DNA of 64,000 bases from Alphaproteobacteria bacterium 32-64-14 (GTDB lineage: Bacteria > Pseudomonadota > Alphaproteobacteria > Caulobacterales > Hyphomonadaceae). The position numbers and the translations under genes are program-made. Location of the stretch: positions 50,024-114,023 of the forward strand of contig NCEM01000004.1 of NCBI GenBank assembly GCA_002280725.1, given 5' to 3'. Numbering within the stretch: position 1 is the first letter of the stretch; every line of letters begins with the position of its first letter. The notes below the pieces were generated by a model. It was not told where the DNA came from and made no database searches. It was given only the letters and a program-made list of their open reading frames with translations. Of this stretch, positions 43,401-51,894 are shown one piece after another.

Positions 43401-44792
43401 TCAGACCATCGCCCTGATGGCCTTGCGGCGCCAGACCAGCCCGTAGAACGAGCCCTGCATCACGAACATCGCCATGAACGCTGCGGGATAGGCCCACCAG
43501 ATGCCATCGATACCGATGGCGCGGCTGAGGAACCAGGCGGTCGGCACCTCCACCGCCATGATCGCGAAGATGCCGATGAAGGTCGGCGCCAGCACCGTGC
43601 CGGATGACCGCATCATGCTGGAGAACACCACCGCAAAGCCGAACACCACGGCGCTCCACAGCACGATGTGCAGCAGCCGCTGGGTCATGGCGATCACGGC
43701 CGGGTCGGCGATGAACATCGTCACGATGGGGCCCGAGAGAAGGTACACGATCAGGACGCCCGTACCCGTGATGATGGCGTTGAGGATCAGCGCCGTGCGC
43801 GTGATCGCCCATAGCTGATGCTGCCGTCCCGCGCCGATGGCCTGCGCGCCGAGGATGGACGCGGTGATGCCGATCGACATGGCGGGGAACTGCACATAGG
43901 CGAGGATCTGGTTGATCGCGCCATAGGCGGCTGTGGCGTTGGAGCCGTGCTCGTTGACCATCCAGAGCAGCGCGATCTCGGCGACGGCGATGAACACCAT
44001 CTGGATCCCGGTGGGGATGCCGAGACGCAGTACGAGCCTCAGTACCTTCGGATCGAGCCGCACGCGCGAAAGGAGCTCGGGCGTCGGCGCGAGCGCGTGC
44101 TTCATGCGCAGCAGACGCCACGCCAGCCACGCCATGGCGACAATGAGCGAAATGCACGAGGCGACGGCAGCGCTCGCCACGCCCATCGGCGGCAGGCCGA
44201 GCGATCCCGTGATCAGCATCGGGGTGAGCAGGAGGCTGACACCCGCCGACAGGGCGAGCGTCCACAACGGCGTCACGGCATCGCCGACGCCGCGCAGGAT
44301 TGATGTCGCCAGCAAGTAGAGGAAGAACAGCGGCATCGAGAACATCATGATCTGCGCATAAAGCGTCGCGTCCGCGATAATGTCGGCCGGCGTCTGCAGC
44401 GCGGCCATCAGCGGACCGGCGAACACGCCGCCGAGCAGCGCGACGCCAAGCCCGAAGGTTAACGACAGAGCCAGCGAAGCGCCGGCAATTGCGCGCACGC
44501 GCTCCTGGTCGCCCTTGCCATAGGCCTGGCCGATCAGCACGGAGGCGCCCGCGCCAAGGCCGATCACGAACGCCATCATGAAGAACATGATCGGAAAGAA
44601 CTGCGTGGCCGCAGCCAGCGCTTTCACGCCGATCATGTGGCCGAGGAACACGCTGTTGATGGTGCCCGACAGCGACTGGAGGATGTTGGACAGCATCATC
44701 GGCGCGAGGAAGACGAGGAAGGTCACCATCAGCGAGCGCTGCGCTGTCGTCCCCTTGAGCGGGGCTTTGGCAGTTTTGATCGTCTCGGTCAC
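43401..44792 (-). CDS. MATE family efflux transporter
   Basis: A 463-aa membrane protein with twelve helices in two homologous halves: LAPMMLSNILQSLSGTINSV in the first half and GIPTGIQMVFIAVAEIALLW in the second, with GLGAGASVLIGQAYGKGD between helices 2 and 3. MATE pumps export cationic drugs and metabolites using Na+ or H+. The start is a GTG at 44792, 12 bases after the DUF2239 stop, so the two genes probably form an operon behind the repeats at 45437-45477. Confidence 0.92.
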   Translation of the reverse strand: MTETIKTAKAPLKGTTAQRSLMVTFLVFLAPMMLSNILQSLSGTINSVFLGHMIGVKALAAATQFFPIMFFMMAFVIGLGAGASVLIGQAYGKGDQERVRAIAGASLALSLTFGLGVALLGGVFAGPLMAALQTPADIIADATLYAQIMMFSMPLFFLYLLATSILRGVGDAVTPLWTLALSAGVSLLLTPMLITGSLGLPPMGVASAAVASCISLIVAMAWLAWRLLRMKHALAPTPELLSRVRLDPKVLRLVLRLGIPTGIQMVFIAVAEIALLWMVNEHGSNATAAYGAINQILAYVQFPAMSIGITASILGAQAIGAGRQHQLWAITRTALILNAIITGTGVLIVYLLSGPIVTMFIADPAVIAMTQRLLHIVLWSAVVFGFAVVFSSMMRSSGTVLAPTFIGIFAIMAVEVPTAWFLSRAIGIDGIWWAYPAAFMAMFVMQGSFYGLVWRRKAIRAMV

Positions 44793-44804
44793 TGGAAAAT
44801 CCGG

Positions 44805-45404
44805 TCAGGTCTTGCTGGAAGGAGAAGCTCCGAAAGCAAGATGGCGAGCGTGGTCACGAACGTCGATTGGCCAGGCTTCAGTCAACTCCGCAAAACGCAC
44901 AGCGTCGCCAGCAAAGAGGGCGCGCGTGCTTTCTTCGAAGTTTTGCCAATCCCCAGCCATGGCGGACAAGAAGCGATAAGCTGCTTCCTGCCTTGCGCGC
45001 AAGTTGCCACTTTGCCCGTGGGTCTTGCGCGCATCCTCAACCAGTTTTCGCAGGGCGACTGACGCGCCGCCGGGCTGGGAGTTCAGCCAATCCCAGTGAC
45101 GGGGGAGAAGTGTCACCTCACGCGCAACGACGCCAAGTCTGGGCCGGCCGGGACCGCGGGGAGCGTCGCTCGGCGCGACTTCGGTGGCCCCCTCAGCGGC
45201 AGGCGCGTAGCGGGCGCGAATGTCCTTGTCTGATCCCGTCAGATTGAGGTGGAGGGTCTTGCCGGACTCTTCCTCGAAAACCTGGATGCCTTGGTAGTTT
45301 GGCTTGCCAGCGCGATTGCGGACCGCGAGCGCCACATCGGCGACCGAGCCAGAGGCAAGGCGCCTGTCATTCTCGAATGCGATGGCGGCGGAGGGGGTGG
45401 TCAT
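44805..45404 (-). CDS. DUF2239 family protein
   Basis: A 199-aa soluble protein from the ATG at 45404. The family core GRPRLGVVAREVTLLPRHWD and WLNSQPGGASVALRKLVEDA is clear, with a conserved Trp/Arg-rich helix region after it. DUF2239 proteins are found in many proteobacteria with no known activity. It is the first gene of the pair with the MATE pump, which hints at a stress-response role, and both probably answer to the regulator that binds the upstream repeats. Confidence 0.88.
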   Translation of the reverse strand: MTTPSAAIAFENDRRLASGSVADVALAVRNRAGKPNYQGIQVFEEESGKTLHLNLTGSDKDIRARYAPAAEGATEVAPSDAPRGPGRPRLGVVAREVTLLPRHWDWLNSQPGGASVALRKLVEDARKTHGQSGNLRARQEAAYRFLSAMAGDWQNFEESTRALFAGDAVRFAELTEAWPIDVRDHARHLAFGASPSSKT

Positions 45405-45436
45405 GGTGGGCGCTCTCGGGATCGGCGCCGGTGATT

Positions 45437-45477
45437 TATCCGGGTAAAACTCCAGCGTCAATTATATCCGGGTAAAA
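45437..45477 (-). promoter_or_regulatory. Tandem operator-like repeats flanking the DUF2239-MATE promoter
   Basis: TATCCGGGTAAAA occurs exactly twice, at 45437-45449 and 45465-45477, 28 bases apart in the same orientation. Each is an imperfect palindrome around CCGG. On the minus strand a perfect TATAAT (45461-45466) partly overlaps the farther copy, so bound protein would cover the -10 region. The two copies could bind a regulator dimer pair. The regulator is not encoded next to them. Confidence 0.6.
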
Positions 45478-45603
45478 TATCTTCAGCGGCAAACCAGCGA
45501 ACAAGCCGTAGGCAAATCGACGCTGCGGCACGCCAACTGCGCGGGCCGAGGTATGCAAATGGAGCGGAATCCGCTCTGGTGCCTGCGGCCAGAGGAGACG
45601 CGG

Positions 45604-45849
45604 ATGAAGATGAACATCACGGTGGAGTGCACACCGGAAGAAGCGCGCACCTTCCTTGGCCTCCCTGACCTGACGCCGATCAACGAGACGCTCGTGAACT
45701 CCGTGAAGCAGCGCATCGAGCAGAACGTCGAGATGGTCAGCCCGGAGTTCTACCTCAAGCAGTGGTATTCCATGGGCGGTCAGGCGACCGACAGCTTCAT
45801 GCAGATGATGACGGCCGGCGCTCGCGCCGCCTCGGGCGAGAAAAGCTAG
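45604..45849 (+). CDS. DUF6489 family protein
   Basis: An 81-aa protein from the ATG at 45604 with GGAG upstream. The sequence MKMNITVECTPEEARTFLGL and the late QWYSMGGQATDSFMQMM match an alphaproteobacterial family of small cytoplasmic proteins now called DUF6489. It ends 3 bases before rpiA and is probably co-transcribed with it. Confidence 0.85.
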   Translation: MKMNITVECTPEEARTFLGLPDLTPINETLVNSVKQRIEQNVEMVSPEFYLKQWYSMGGQATDSFMQMMTAGARAASGEKS

Positions 45850-45852
45850 GCC

Positions 45853-46557
45853 GTGTCTTCCGATATCGCAAAGCGCAACGCGGCGCAGGCTGCGCTCGAC
45901 TACGTCCAGCAGGACATGATCCTGGGGCTGGGCACCGGATCGACTGCGGCGATCTTCGTGACGCTGCTGGGCGAGCGGGTGAAGGCGGGGCTCAAGGTCA
46001 CGTGCACGCCGACGTCGGAAGCAACAGACCGGCTGGCGCGCGCGCTGGGCATCACCATCGTCTTGCCCGACGAGTTGTCCGCCATCGACCTCACGATTGA
46101 CGGGGCTGATGAATTCGATCCGGCGCTGAGCCTGATCAAGGGCGGCGGCGCGGCGCTGTTGCGCGAGAAGATCATCGCGGAGGCGTCCGACCGCATGGTC
46201 GTCATTGCCGACGCGGGCAAGGAAGTGGCGCGGCTGGGCAAGTTCCCGCTGCCGGTCGAGGTGAACCCGTTTGCGGCGGAACTCACGCGCAGGCGGATCC
46301 ATGACCGGCTGGAGATCGCGGGGCTCGGCGGCGTGGCGAGCAGCTGGCGCATGGCGACGGGGGAGGCGTTGTTGCGCACCGATGGCGGACACCTGATTCT
46401 GGACATCGCCTGCGTGGCGATTCCCGATGCGTCCTTGTTGGCCTCCCTGCTGGATGACCTGCCGGGCGTTGTCGAACACGGTCTTTTCATCGGCTATGCC
46501 GATGAGGTTCTGGTGGGAGAGGCAGGCGGGGTTCGCAGGGTCTTTCCGGCCGCCTGA
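45853..46557 (+). CDS. rpiA: Ribose-5-phosphate isomerase A
   Basis: A 234-aa enzyme starting at GTG, 3 bases after the DUF6489 stop. It has the RpiA signatures MILGLGTGSTA, DLTIDGADEFDPALSLIKGG (catalytic Asp residues), GAALLREKIIAEAS and LPVEVNPF. It interconverts ribose 5-phosphate and ribulose 5-phosphate in the pentose phosphate pathway. The order rpiA - DUF2059-like protein - glutathione reductase recurs in other alphaproteobacteria. Confidence 0.97.
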   Translation: MSSDIAKRNAAQAALDYVQQDMILGLGTGSTAAIFVTLLGERVKAGLKVTCTPTSEATDRLARALGITIVLPDELSAIDLTIDGADEFDPALSLIKGGGAALLREKIIAEASDRMVVIADAGKEVARLGKFPLPVEVNPFAAELTRRRIHDRLEIAGLGGVASSWRMATGEALLRTDGGHLILDIACVAIPDASLLASLLDDLPGVVEHGLFIGYADEVLVGEAGGVRRVFPAA

Positions 46558-46672
46558 GGCCGCATCCGGGCAAAATCACCCCCAGACGCGCCTGTCCGCC
46601 TACTATGCGCCAGCCCCGGACTGGTTTAGAGGCAGCCGCGTTGCAACGCTCGATCCGGAACGGGATTTCGAC

Positions 46673-47236
46673 ATGAGAATGATCGCCCTGGCTCTTCTGG
46701 GGACTGTCCTGGCTGGGGCCTGTCAGCCCGCAACCGAGGGTGGCTTGCCGCTGGCCGAGCAGCGGCTCGCGGCGAAAATCATCGATTCCGGCCTGTTGCT
46801 CCCGCTCGGCGGAGAAGGCCTGCGCGAGATGGCGGGCCAACAGGCGCAGCAGGCCGTGATGGCCGGCGCGCTTGCTCCCGATCAGTTCGTTCAGGGCGCG
46901 ATGGCGATCGAGCGCGGCATGGAGCCCGTGATGGCCGAAGTCCGCGAAGCCGCGGTCAAGGGCCTCGTCGATGCCTACAATGTTCGCGAGCTGAAGATGC
47001 TGGCGGAGTTCTTCGCGACTAAGACGGGCGATGACGTCCGCGCCAAGATCGGTCCTGCGCTGGAACCCAGCCAGGTGCTGATGAACGAGCGCGCGCAGGA
47101 AGCCATGGGCAAGGCTTTGGAACGCCTGCGGGCCGCCTGGCCTGAAGCCGGCGCTACGCCGCCTCCGGCTGTGCCGGGCCCCGGCGGTCCGGCGGCGCCT
47201 GCCGGTCCGCCCGTTCCGGTTCCTCCCTCGAACTGA
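46673..47236 (+). CDS. DUF2059-like lipoprotein
   Basis: A 187-aa protein from the ATG at 46673; the frame is open earlier but overlaps rpiA. The lipoprotein signal (IALALLGTVLAGAC) is followed by a helical domain including VKGLVDAYNVRELKMLAEFF, which matches the DUF2059 pattern, and a Pro/Gly/Ala-rich tail of about 30 residues. Its place between rpiA and gor supports the family call. Function is unknown. Confidence 0.78.
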   Translation: MRMIALALLGTVLAGACQPATEGGLPLAEQRLAAKIIDSGLLLPLGGEGLREMAGQQAQQAVMAGALAPDQFVQGAMAIERGMEPVMAEVREAAVKGLVDAYNVRELKMLAEFFATKTGDDVRAKIGPALEPSQVLMNERAQEAMGKALERLRAAWPEAGATPPPAVPGPGGPAAPAGPPVPVPPSN

Positions 47237-47324
47237 TGCTGCATCGCGCGCGTTGCACGTGAGGGCTGCCGTGTTACCTTGTCCCCCGCTTCAGCGTTGT
47301 TGACGCTGTACTGGGAGATACACC

Positions 47325-47690
47325 ATGCGCTTTGCTGCTGGTCTTGCTGCATTCGGATTTCTGGCGATGGCGGCCGCTGCCTGGGCTTCGCCTCCGGGCG
47401 TGACCGAAAAGGAAGGCGCCTTCGTCGCGCCTGACGGAAGGGCCCTTTACACCTTCGCGCGCGACATGGCGCCGGGCAAATCCTCGTGCAACGCCGGGTG
47501 CGCCACCGCGTGGCCGCCGCTTGTCGCCGCCGCCGGCGCGACGGACGATGGCGACTGGACCGTGATCACGCGCGACGACGGGTCGAAGCAGTGGGCCTAC
47601 AAGGGCAAGCCGCTTTACACCTACGTGAAGGATGCGGTGGACGGCAAGGCGACGGGCGTCAGCCCCGCATGGCCGCTCGCGGTGAAGTAG
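47325..47690 (+). CDS. COG4315-type secreted repeat protein
   Basis: A 121-aa protein with GGGAG before the ATG and a signal peptide (AAFGFLAMAAAAWA). Two copies of the family repeat are visible: DGRALYTFARDMAPGKSSCN with NAGCATAWPPLVA, and GKPLYTYVKDAVDGKA. One disulfide between the two cysteines is likely. The family is periplasmic and of unknown function, sometimes linked to metal or redox stress. Confidence 0.85.
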   Translation: MRFAAGLAAFGFLAMAAAAWASPPGVTEKEGAFVAPDGRALYTFARDMAPGKSSCNAGCATAWPPLVAAAGATDDGDWTVITRDDGSKQWAYKGKPLYTYVKDAVDGKATGVSPAWPLAVK

Positions 47691-47774
47691 GCCTGCACGG
47701 CCAATCCCGGTTTCCTGCACTTTCCCCAGCCTGCGGGGCCACATACATAAGAGCCTCGCAGCCCGGGGCCCAAT

Positions 47775-49154
47775 ATGCCGTTTGACTATGATCTCTTCGT
47801 GATTGGCGCCGGGTCCGGCGGGGTGCGCGCGGCGCGGCTGGCGGCGATGACGGGCGCGAAAGTCGGCGTCGCTGAGGAATATCGCTCGGGCGGCACCTGC
47901 GTGGTGCGCGGGTGCATCCCCAAGAAGTACATGGTTTACGCCAGCGAGTTCGGCCGCACGCTGCATCACATGAAGGGCTATGGCTGGAGCGTCGAGAGCG
48001 CCGCCTACGACCACAACCTGTTCATGGACAAGATGCACCGCGAGATCGACCGCCTGTCGGGGATTTATGCGCGCAACCTGCGCAATGCCGGCGCCGAGCT
48101 GATAGATGATCGCGCCGAGTTCGTGGATGCACATACGCTGAAGCTGGTGAAGTCCGGCCGCACGGTGACGGCGGGCAAGATCCTGATCGCGACGGGCGGG
48201 CGCCCCATCATGCCAAAGGATGTCGAAGGCATCGAGCTGGCGATCACCTCCAATGAGATGTTCCACCTCGATGGGTTGCCGGAACACATCGTCATCGTCG
48301 GCGGCGGTTACATCGCGGTCGAGTTCGCCGGCATCATGAGCGGGCTGGGCTCGCGCGTGTGCCTGATCTATCGCGGCGACACGGTGTTGCGCGGGTTCGA
48401 CGAGGACGTGCGCACGCACGTGCACGAAGAACTCAAGCGCAAGGGTGTGAAGGTCGTCACGCACGCCACGCCAAAGAGCATCCGCAAGGATGGCGGCAAG
48501 CTGCACATGGAGCTGTCGAACGGCGAGAGCGTCACGGCTGACAAGATACTCTTCGCCGTGGGCCGCGAGCCGCTGACCGAGGGGCTTGGTCTCGAGAAGG
48601 CCGGCGTGAAGCTCAACGGCAAGGGCGCGGTGATCGTCGACGAATACTCGCGCACCAACATCGCGCACATCTTCGCCGTGGGCGACGTCACAGACCGCGT
48701 GAACCTGACCCCCGTCGCCATCCGCGAGGGGCAGGCGTTTGCGCAGTCCGAATTCATGGATCGCCCGACAACATTCGATCACGCTGAAATCCCGCACGCC
48801 GTCTTCGCCCAGCCGCCGGCGGGCGTGGTGGGCCTCACCGAGGCGGATGCCCGCAAGGAATTCGGCGCCGTCGATATCTACAAGACGAAGTTCCGCCCGA
48901 TGAAGGACATGCTCACGGGCGATGAGGAGCGCGTGCTGATGAAGATCGTCGTGCGCGCCAAGGACGACGTGGTCGTCGGCGTTCACATCGTGGGGCCGGA
49001 TGCGCCAGAGATCATCCAGGCGGTCGCCATCGCCGTGAAAATGGGGGCGACCAAGGCCGATTTCGACCGCACCTGCGCCCTGCACCCCTCAATTGCAGAG
49101 GAACTGGTGACCTTGCGGGAGAAGTATATTCCGCCCGAACTCAAGCCGGTGTAA
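47775..49154 (+). CDS. gor: Glutathione-disulfide reductase
   Basis: A 459-aa flavoprotein with all class landmarks: the FAD motif FVIGAGSGGVRAARLAAMTG, the redox-active GGTCVVRGCIPKK, the NADPH-binding IVIVGGGYIAVEFAGIMSGL, and the C-terminal AVIREGQAFAQ region and catalytic HPSIAEE. It reduces oxidised glutathione with NADPH in the cytoplasm. It is the only such gene in the window and would support the four GST-fold proteins. Confidence 0.97.
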   Translation: MPFDYDLFVIGAGSGGVRAARLAAMTGAKVGVAEEYRSGGTCVVRGCIPKKYMVYASEFGRTLHHMKGYGWSVESAAYDHNLFMDKMHREIDRLSGIYARNLRNAGAELIDDRAEFVDAHTLKLVKSGRTVTAGKILIATGGRPIMPKDVEGIELAITSNEMFHLDGLPEHIVIVGGGYIAVEFAGIMSGLGSRVCLIYRGDTVLRGFDEDVRTHVHEELKRKGVKVVTHATPKSIRKDGGKLHMELSNGESVTADKILFAVGREPLTEGLGLEKAGVKLNGKGAVIVDEYSRTNIAHIFAVGDVTDRVNLTPVAIREGQAFAQSEFMDRPTTFDHAEIPHAVFAQPPAGVVGLTEADARKEFGAVDIYKTKFRPMKDMLTGDEERVLMKIVVRAKDDVVVGVHIVGPDAPEIIQAVAIAVKMGATKADFDRTCALHPSIAEELVTLREKYIPPELKPV

Positions 49155-49163
49155 GATATCGCC

Positions 49164-49448
49164 ATGGCGACACCGACCTTCGACAAAACCCATACGCCCT
49201 CCAAATGGTGGCGGCCGGTTGAATACGGCTGGCAGTATTTCGGATTTGCGCTCGTTTTCGTGGCCGTCGTGGTGACCATCGGCATCGGCCTGATGCCCGA
49301 GGAATCGGAACATTCCCGCGTCGCCGAGGCGGTCGCCCACGACAAGGCCCGCCAGGAACGCATCCGCAGCGAGCCGGAAGATCTGGGTATCTTCTATATC
49401 GAGCCCGGGACGAATCCCTTCCCGACCAAGCCGCCGTCTGACAGGTAG
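49164..49448 (+). CDS. Unknown small membrane protein
   Basis: A 94-aa protein starting 9 bases after gor. One helix near 25-45 (QYFGFALVFVAVVVTIGIGL) is followed by a charged helical stretch and a Pro-rich end. Close spacing suggests it is co-transcribed with gor. No family was recognised. Confidence 0.65.
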   Translation: MATPTFDKTHTPSKWWRPVEYGWQYFGFALVFVAVVVTIGIGLMPEESEHSRVAEAVAHDKARQERIRSEPEDLGIFYIEPGTNPFPTKPPSDR

Positions 49449-49455
49449 CGCCGAC

Positions 49456-49728
49456 ATGGACGCCGCGCCGCAGCCGATCCGAATACGGGCAGGCAGCGGT
49501 CTCCTGGTATGTCTGGCGGGTCTGGCCGCCATGGCGTTCGGGCACGCGTATGCCTGGAACTGCAGCAGCTCAATCATGAATGACTGCCGGCCGTTCGGGC
49601 TGTTCACACAGGACTCGCTCGAGGTGGAGTTCGTGAGCAGTTTGTTCCTGATGCCCGGAATGGTTGCGGTTCTCGTGGGCGTGGTGTGGATCGCCATCGG
49701 CCTGTGGATGCGTCTTTCACGGCCGTAA
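49456..49728 (+). CDS. Unknown small membrane protein
   Basis: A 90-aa protein with two hydrophobic segments (SGLLVCLAGLAAMAFGHAYA and MPGMVAVLVGVVWIAIGLWM) joined by a loop with two cysteines (NCSSSIMNDCRP) that could pair outside the cytoplasm. It starts 7 bases after the preceding gene. No family was recognised. Confidence 0.6.
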   Translation: MDAAPQPIRIRAGSGLLVCLAGLAAMAFGHAYAWNCSSSIMNDCRPFGLFTQDSLEVEFVSSLFLMPGMVAVLVGVVWIAIGLWMRLSRP

Positions 49729-49810
49729 TCAGCAGCGCCGCCTTGACCTGAACGGCGAACCGGGGAACGCCTTCGGAACAGGGTTTCCTCGCCGACAAGT
49801 GGAGTAGCCG

Positions 49811-50665
49811 GTGGCGCCGCGCACCGTTTCCGTCGTGAACATGAAGGGCGGCGTTGGCAAATCCACCACGGTGGCGAGCCTCGCGGAGGCGCTTGCGTCC
49901 GAGGGCATACGCGTTCTGGTGATCGATCTTGATCCGCAGTCCAACGTCTCGATGATGCTGGCGGGACAGGATCGCTGGATCGAGTTGCGCCAGTCCAGCC
50001 GCACCATCGACGACTATTTCAATCAATACGTTTACGGCGGCGAACCACGCTTCTTCCGCGACTTCATCGCCAATCGCGTCAGCGACATTTCGGGCGACAT
50101 GGCGCTCGACCTGCTGATCTCGACGCCGGAGTTCCGGTACATCGAACGGCACGCGCTTGAGAAATGGGTGAGCCAGGGGTTCGACATTCGCCAGCTTAAC
50201 ACGCGGTTTTCGCGCCTGACGCATTCGGCGATCGAGAATGTGTCGGACAGTTATGATCTCGTCCTGTTCGATTGCCCGCCGGGCATCTCTATGTTTGCCG
50301 AGGCGGCGATCGAGTTGTCGGAATTCATCGTGATCCCGACCATCCCGGATTATGTGTCGCGGCTTGGCATCTTCGCGTTCCGCAAGCGCGCGCTGCGCTC
50401 GATGGAGCAGCGCCGGTTCACGGACGACCGCATCTGGACGTTGATCACCAAGTACGAACAGCACAACGCCCTGCATCAGAGCGAGGCGGCGATGTTGAAA
50501 GAGCAGTTCAATGTGTTCGACACGCGCATTCCACAGGCCGAACAGATCGCCCGCGCGGCCGAATGGTCTGACCAGAAGCGTACGCTGGAACAGAAGTATG
50601 GCGAGGCGGCGCTGGTGATCCGCAAGTTCGCGGCCGAATTCCGCGAACGCGCCGGCCTGATCTAG
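49811..50665 (+). CDS. Orphan ParA/MinD-type ATPase
   Basis: A 284-aa protein starting at GTG. The deviant Walker A is NMKGGVGKSTT, A' is VLVIDLDPQSNVSMM and Walker B is YDLVLFDCPPGI. It is longer than minimal ParA and has helical inserts around 75-150 (DDYFNQYVYGGEPRFF; FDIRQLNTRFSRLT). ParA ATPases position DNA or protein cargo by gradient formation. No parB or centromere-like array is seen, so this is not a chromosome-segregation pair. The partner is probably the small gene 8 bases downstream. Confidence 0.88.
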   Translation: MAPRTVSVVNMKGGVGKSTTVASLAEALASEGIRVLVIDLDPQSNVSMMLAGQDRWIELRQSSRTIDDYFNQYVYGGEPRFFRDFIANRVSDISGDMALDLLISTPEFRYIERHALEKWVSQGFDIRQLNTRFSRLTHSAIENVSDSYDLVLFDCPPGISMFAEAAIELSEFIVIPTIPDYVSRLGIFAFRKRALRSMEQRRFTDDRIWTLITKYEQHNALHQSEAAMLKEQFNVFDTRIPQAEQIARAAEWSDQKRTLEQKYGEAALVIRKFAAEFRERAGLI

Positions 50666-50673
50666 CGGAGGCG

Positions 50674-51045
50674 ATGTCCATGATCGATCGCGCCCTGGCG
50701 AGTATGTTCAAGATCGTGACGGACGAGGCCGCGTCCAATCCGGCGTTCGGGAAGAAGCTGGAAGAGTCACTCGCGAAATTCGGTCAGGATCTGGCCGAGA
50801 AGCGCATGGCCGAGCGCAGCATCGACGGCTTCCATCCGCTGGCTGAATACAAGAAGGACGCTGCCGGGTTTGAGGCGCGGCTCGCGAAGTTCGACGTGAA
50901 AGAGTTGAAGGCGCTGATTGCGCATCACCATCTCGATCCGGCTGGAACGCTGAAGGGCAAGGGCACGAAGAAGACCCTCGCGACGCATGTCCTTGAGGCC
51001 GCCCGCAAGCGCGCCGAGCGCGACGCCAAGCTGTTCGAGTACTGA
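50674..51045 (+). CDS. Small basic partner of the orphan ParA
   Basis: A 123-aa Lys-rich helical protein beginning 8 bases after the ParA stop. The C-terminal half (VKELKALIAHHHLDPAGTLK ... TLATHVLEAARKRA) resembles SAP/Rho-N type helix-turn-helix modules that bind nucleic acid. That resemblance and the tight spacing suggest an adaptor or cargo for the ParA ATPase. The family was not recognised and the assignment is inferred. Confidence 0.65.
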   Translation: MSMIDRALASMFKIVTDEAASNPAFGKKLEESLAKFGQDLAEKRMAERSIDGFHPLAEYKKDAAGFEARLAKFDVKELKALIAHHHLDPAGTLKGKGTKKTLATHVLEAARKRAERDAKLFEY

Positions 51046-51050
51046 GCGGC

Positions 51051-51779
51051 TTATCTCAGTCTGCGACGGAAGAGCGCCAGCACGCGCTGCCAGTGCTGTT
51101 CGGCGCCGGCCTTTTGATAGGCGCGCCGTTCCGGAAACGCGAAGCCGTGGTCGGTGTCGGGGTATTGCTCGACCTCGCCATTGGCGCCGGCGAGATCGCG
51201 CTTCAGTTGGTCCACCATTTCCTGCGGCGCCCAGTGATCGCGTTCGGCGCAGGCGAAGTAGAATTCGGCCGGCGATAACTTCGCGATGAGGTGCGGGCTG
51301 TGTGCCTCATCCGTCACCAGCCTCACGCCGTAGATCGAGGCGGTGGCCTTCACGTGCGGGCGATCTTTCGCGGCGCAGACCGCAAAGCGGCCGCTCATGC
51401 AGTACCCGACCGTACCAACCGAAGCGGCGTTGGCGGCGGGGTCGGTCTTCGCGTGCGCCAGCATGGCGTCGACATCGGACATCACCATCGAGATGCCCAG
51501 CGTGTTCATCAGGTCGGCCATCTTCTTCCGCCACGGGCTGTCGGGCTCGTACTCGATGGGGCCGATCTCGTTGACGCCTTCGCGATAATAGAGATTGGGC
51601 AGCATCACGTAGTAGCCGGACGTGGCGAACCGCCGGGCCATGTCGCGGAGTTCTTCACGGATGGCGGGCGCGTCCATCAGAAAGAGGATCACCGGATGCG
51701 GCCCGCCGCGATCGGGATGCACGATGAAGGTGGAGCAGGTCCCGTCCGGCGTTGCGATGTCTGTCTGATGTTCGATCAC
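51051..51779 (-). CDS. Dienelactone hydrolase family protein
   Basis: A 242-aa alpha/beta hydrolase starting at GTG, with GAGGGG upstream. The nucleophile elbow is GYCMSG with Cys127 in place of the usual Ser, as in dienelactone hydrolases. The acid and base lie in AERDHWAP and DTDHGFAF. Family enzymes open cyclic esters or related compounds. The substrate is unknown. It is divergent from the phosphatase-like gene. Confidence 0.9.
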   Translation of the reverse strand: MIEHQTDIATPDGTCSTFIVHPDRGGPHPVILFLMDAPAIREELRDMARRFATSGYYVMLPNLYYREGVNEIGPIEYEPDSPWRKKMADLMNTLGISMVMSDVDAMLAHAKTDPAANAASVGTVGYCMSGRFAVCAAKDRPHVKATASIYGVRLVTDEAHSPHLIAKLSPAEFYFACAERDHWAPQEMVDQLKRDLAGANGEVEQYPDTDHGFAFPERRAYQKAGAEQHWQRVLALFRRRLR

Positions 51780-51894
51780 CGGTGTTTCCCCTCACATTTT
51801 GCGGCGAGAGTGACACGCGTCACGCATCTGTCGCAATCTGGCTTGCCCCGCGCGGCTTTCCCGGCCTAGTTACTTGCCCGGCAGGGAGGGCGCG

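Noticed and set aside
49811..51045. Chromosome or plasmid partition locus
   Set aside because: No ParB, no parS-like palindrome series and no replication gene are nearby. The companion gene does not resemble ParB.
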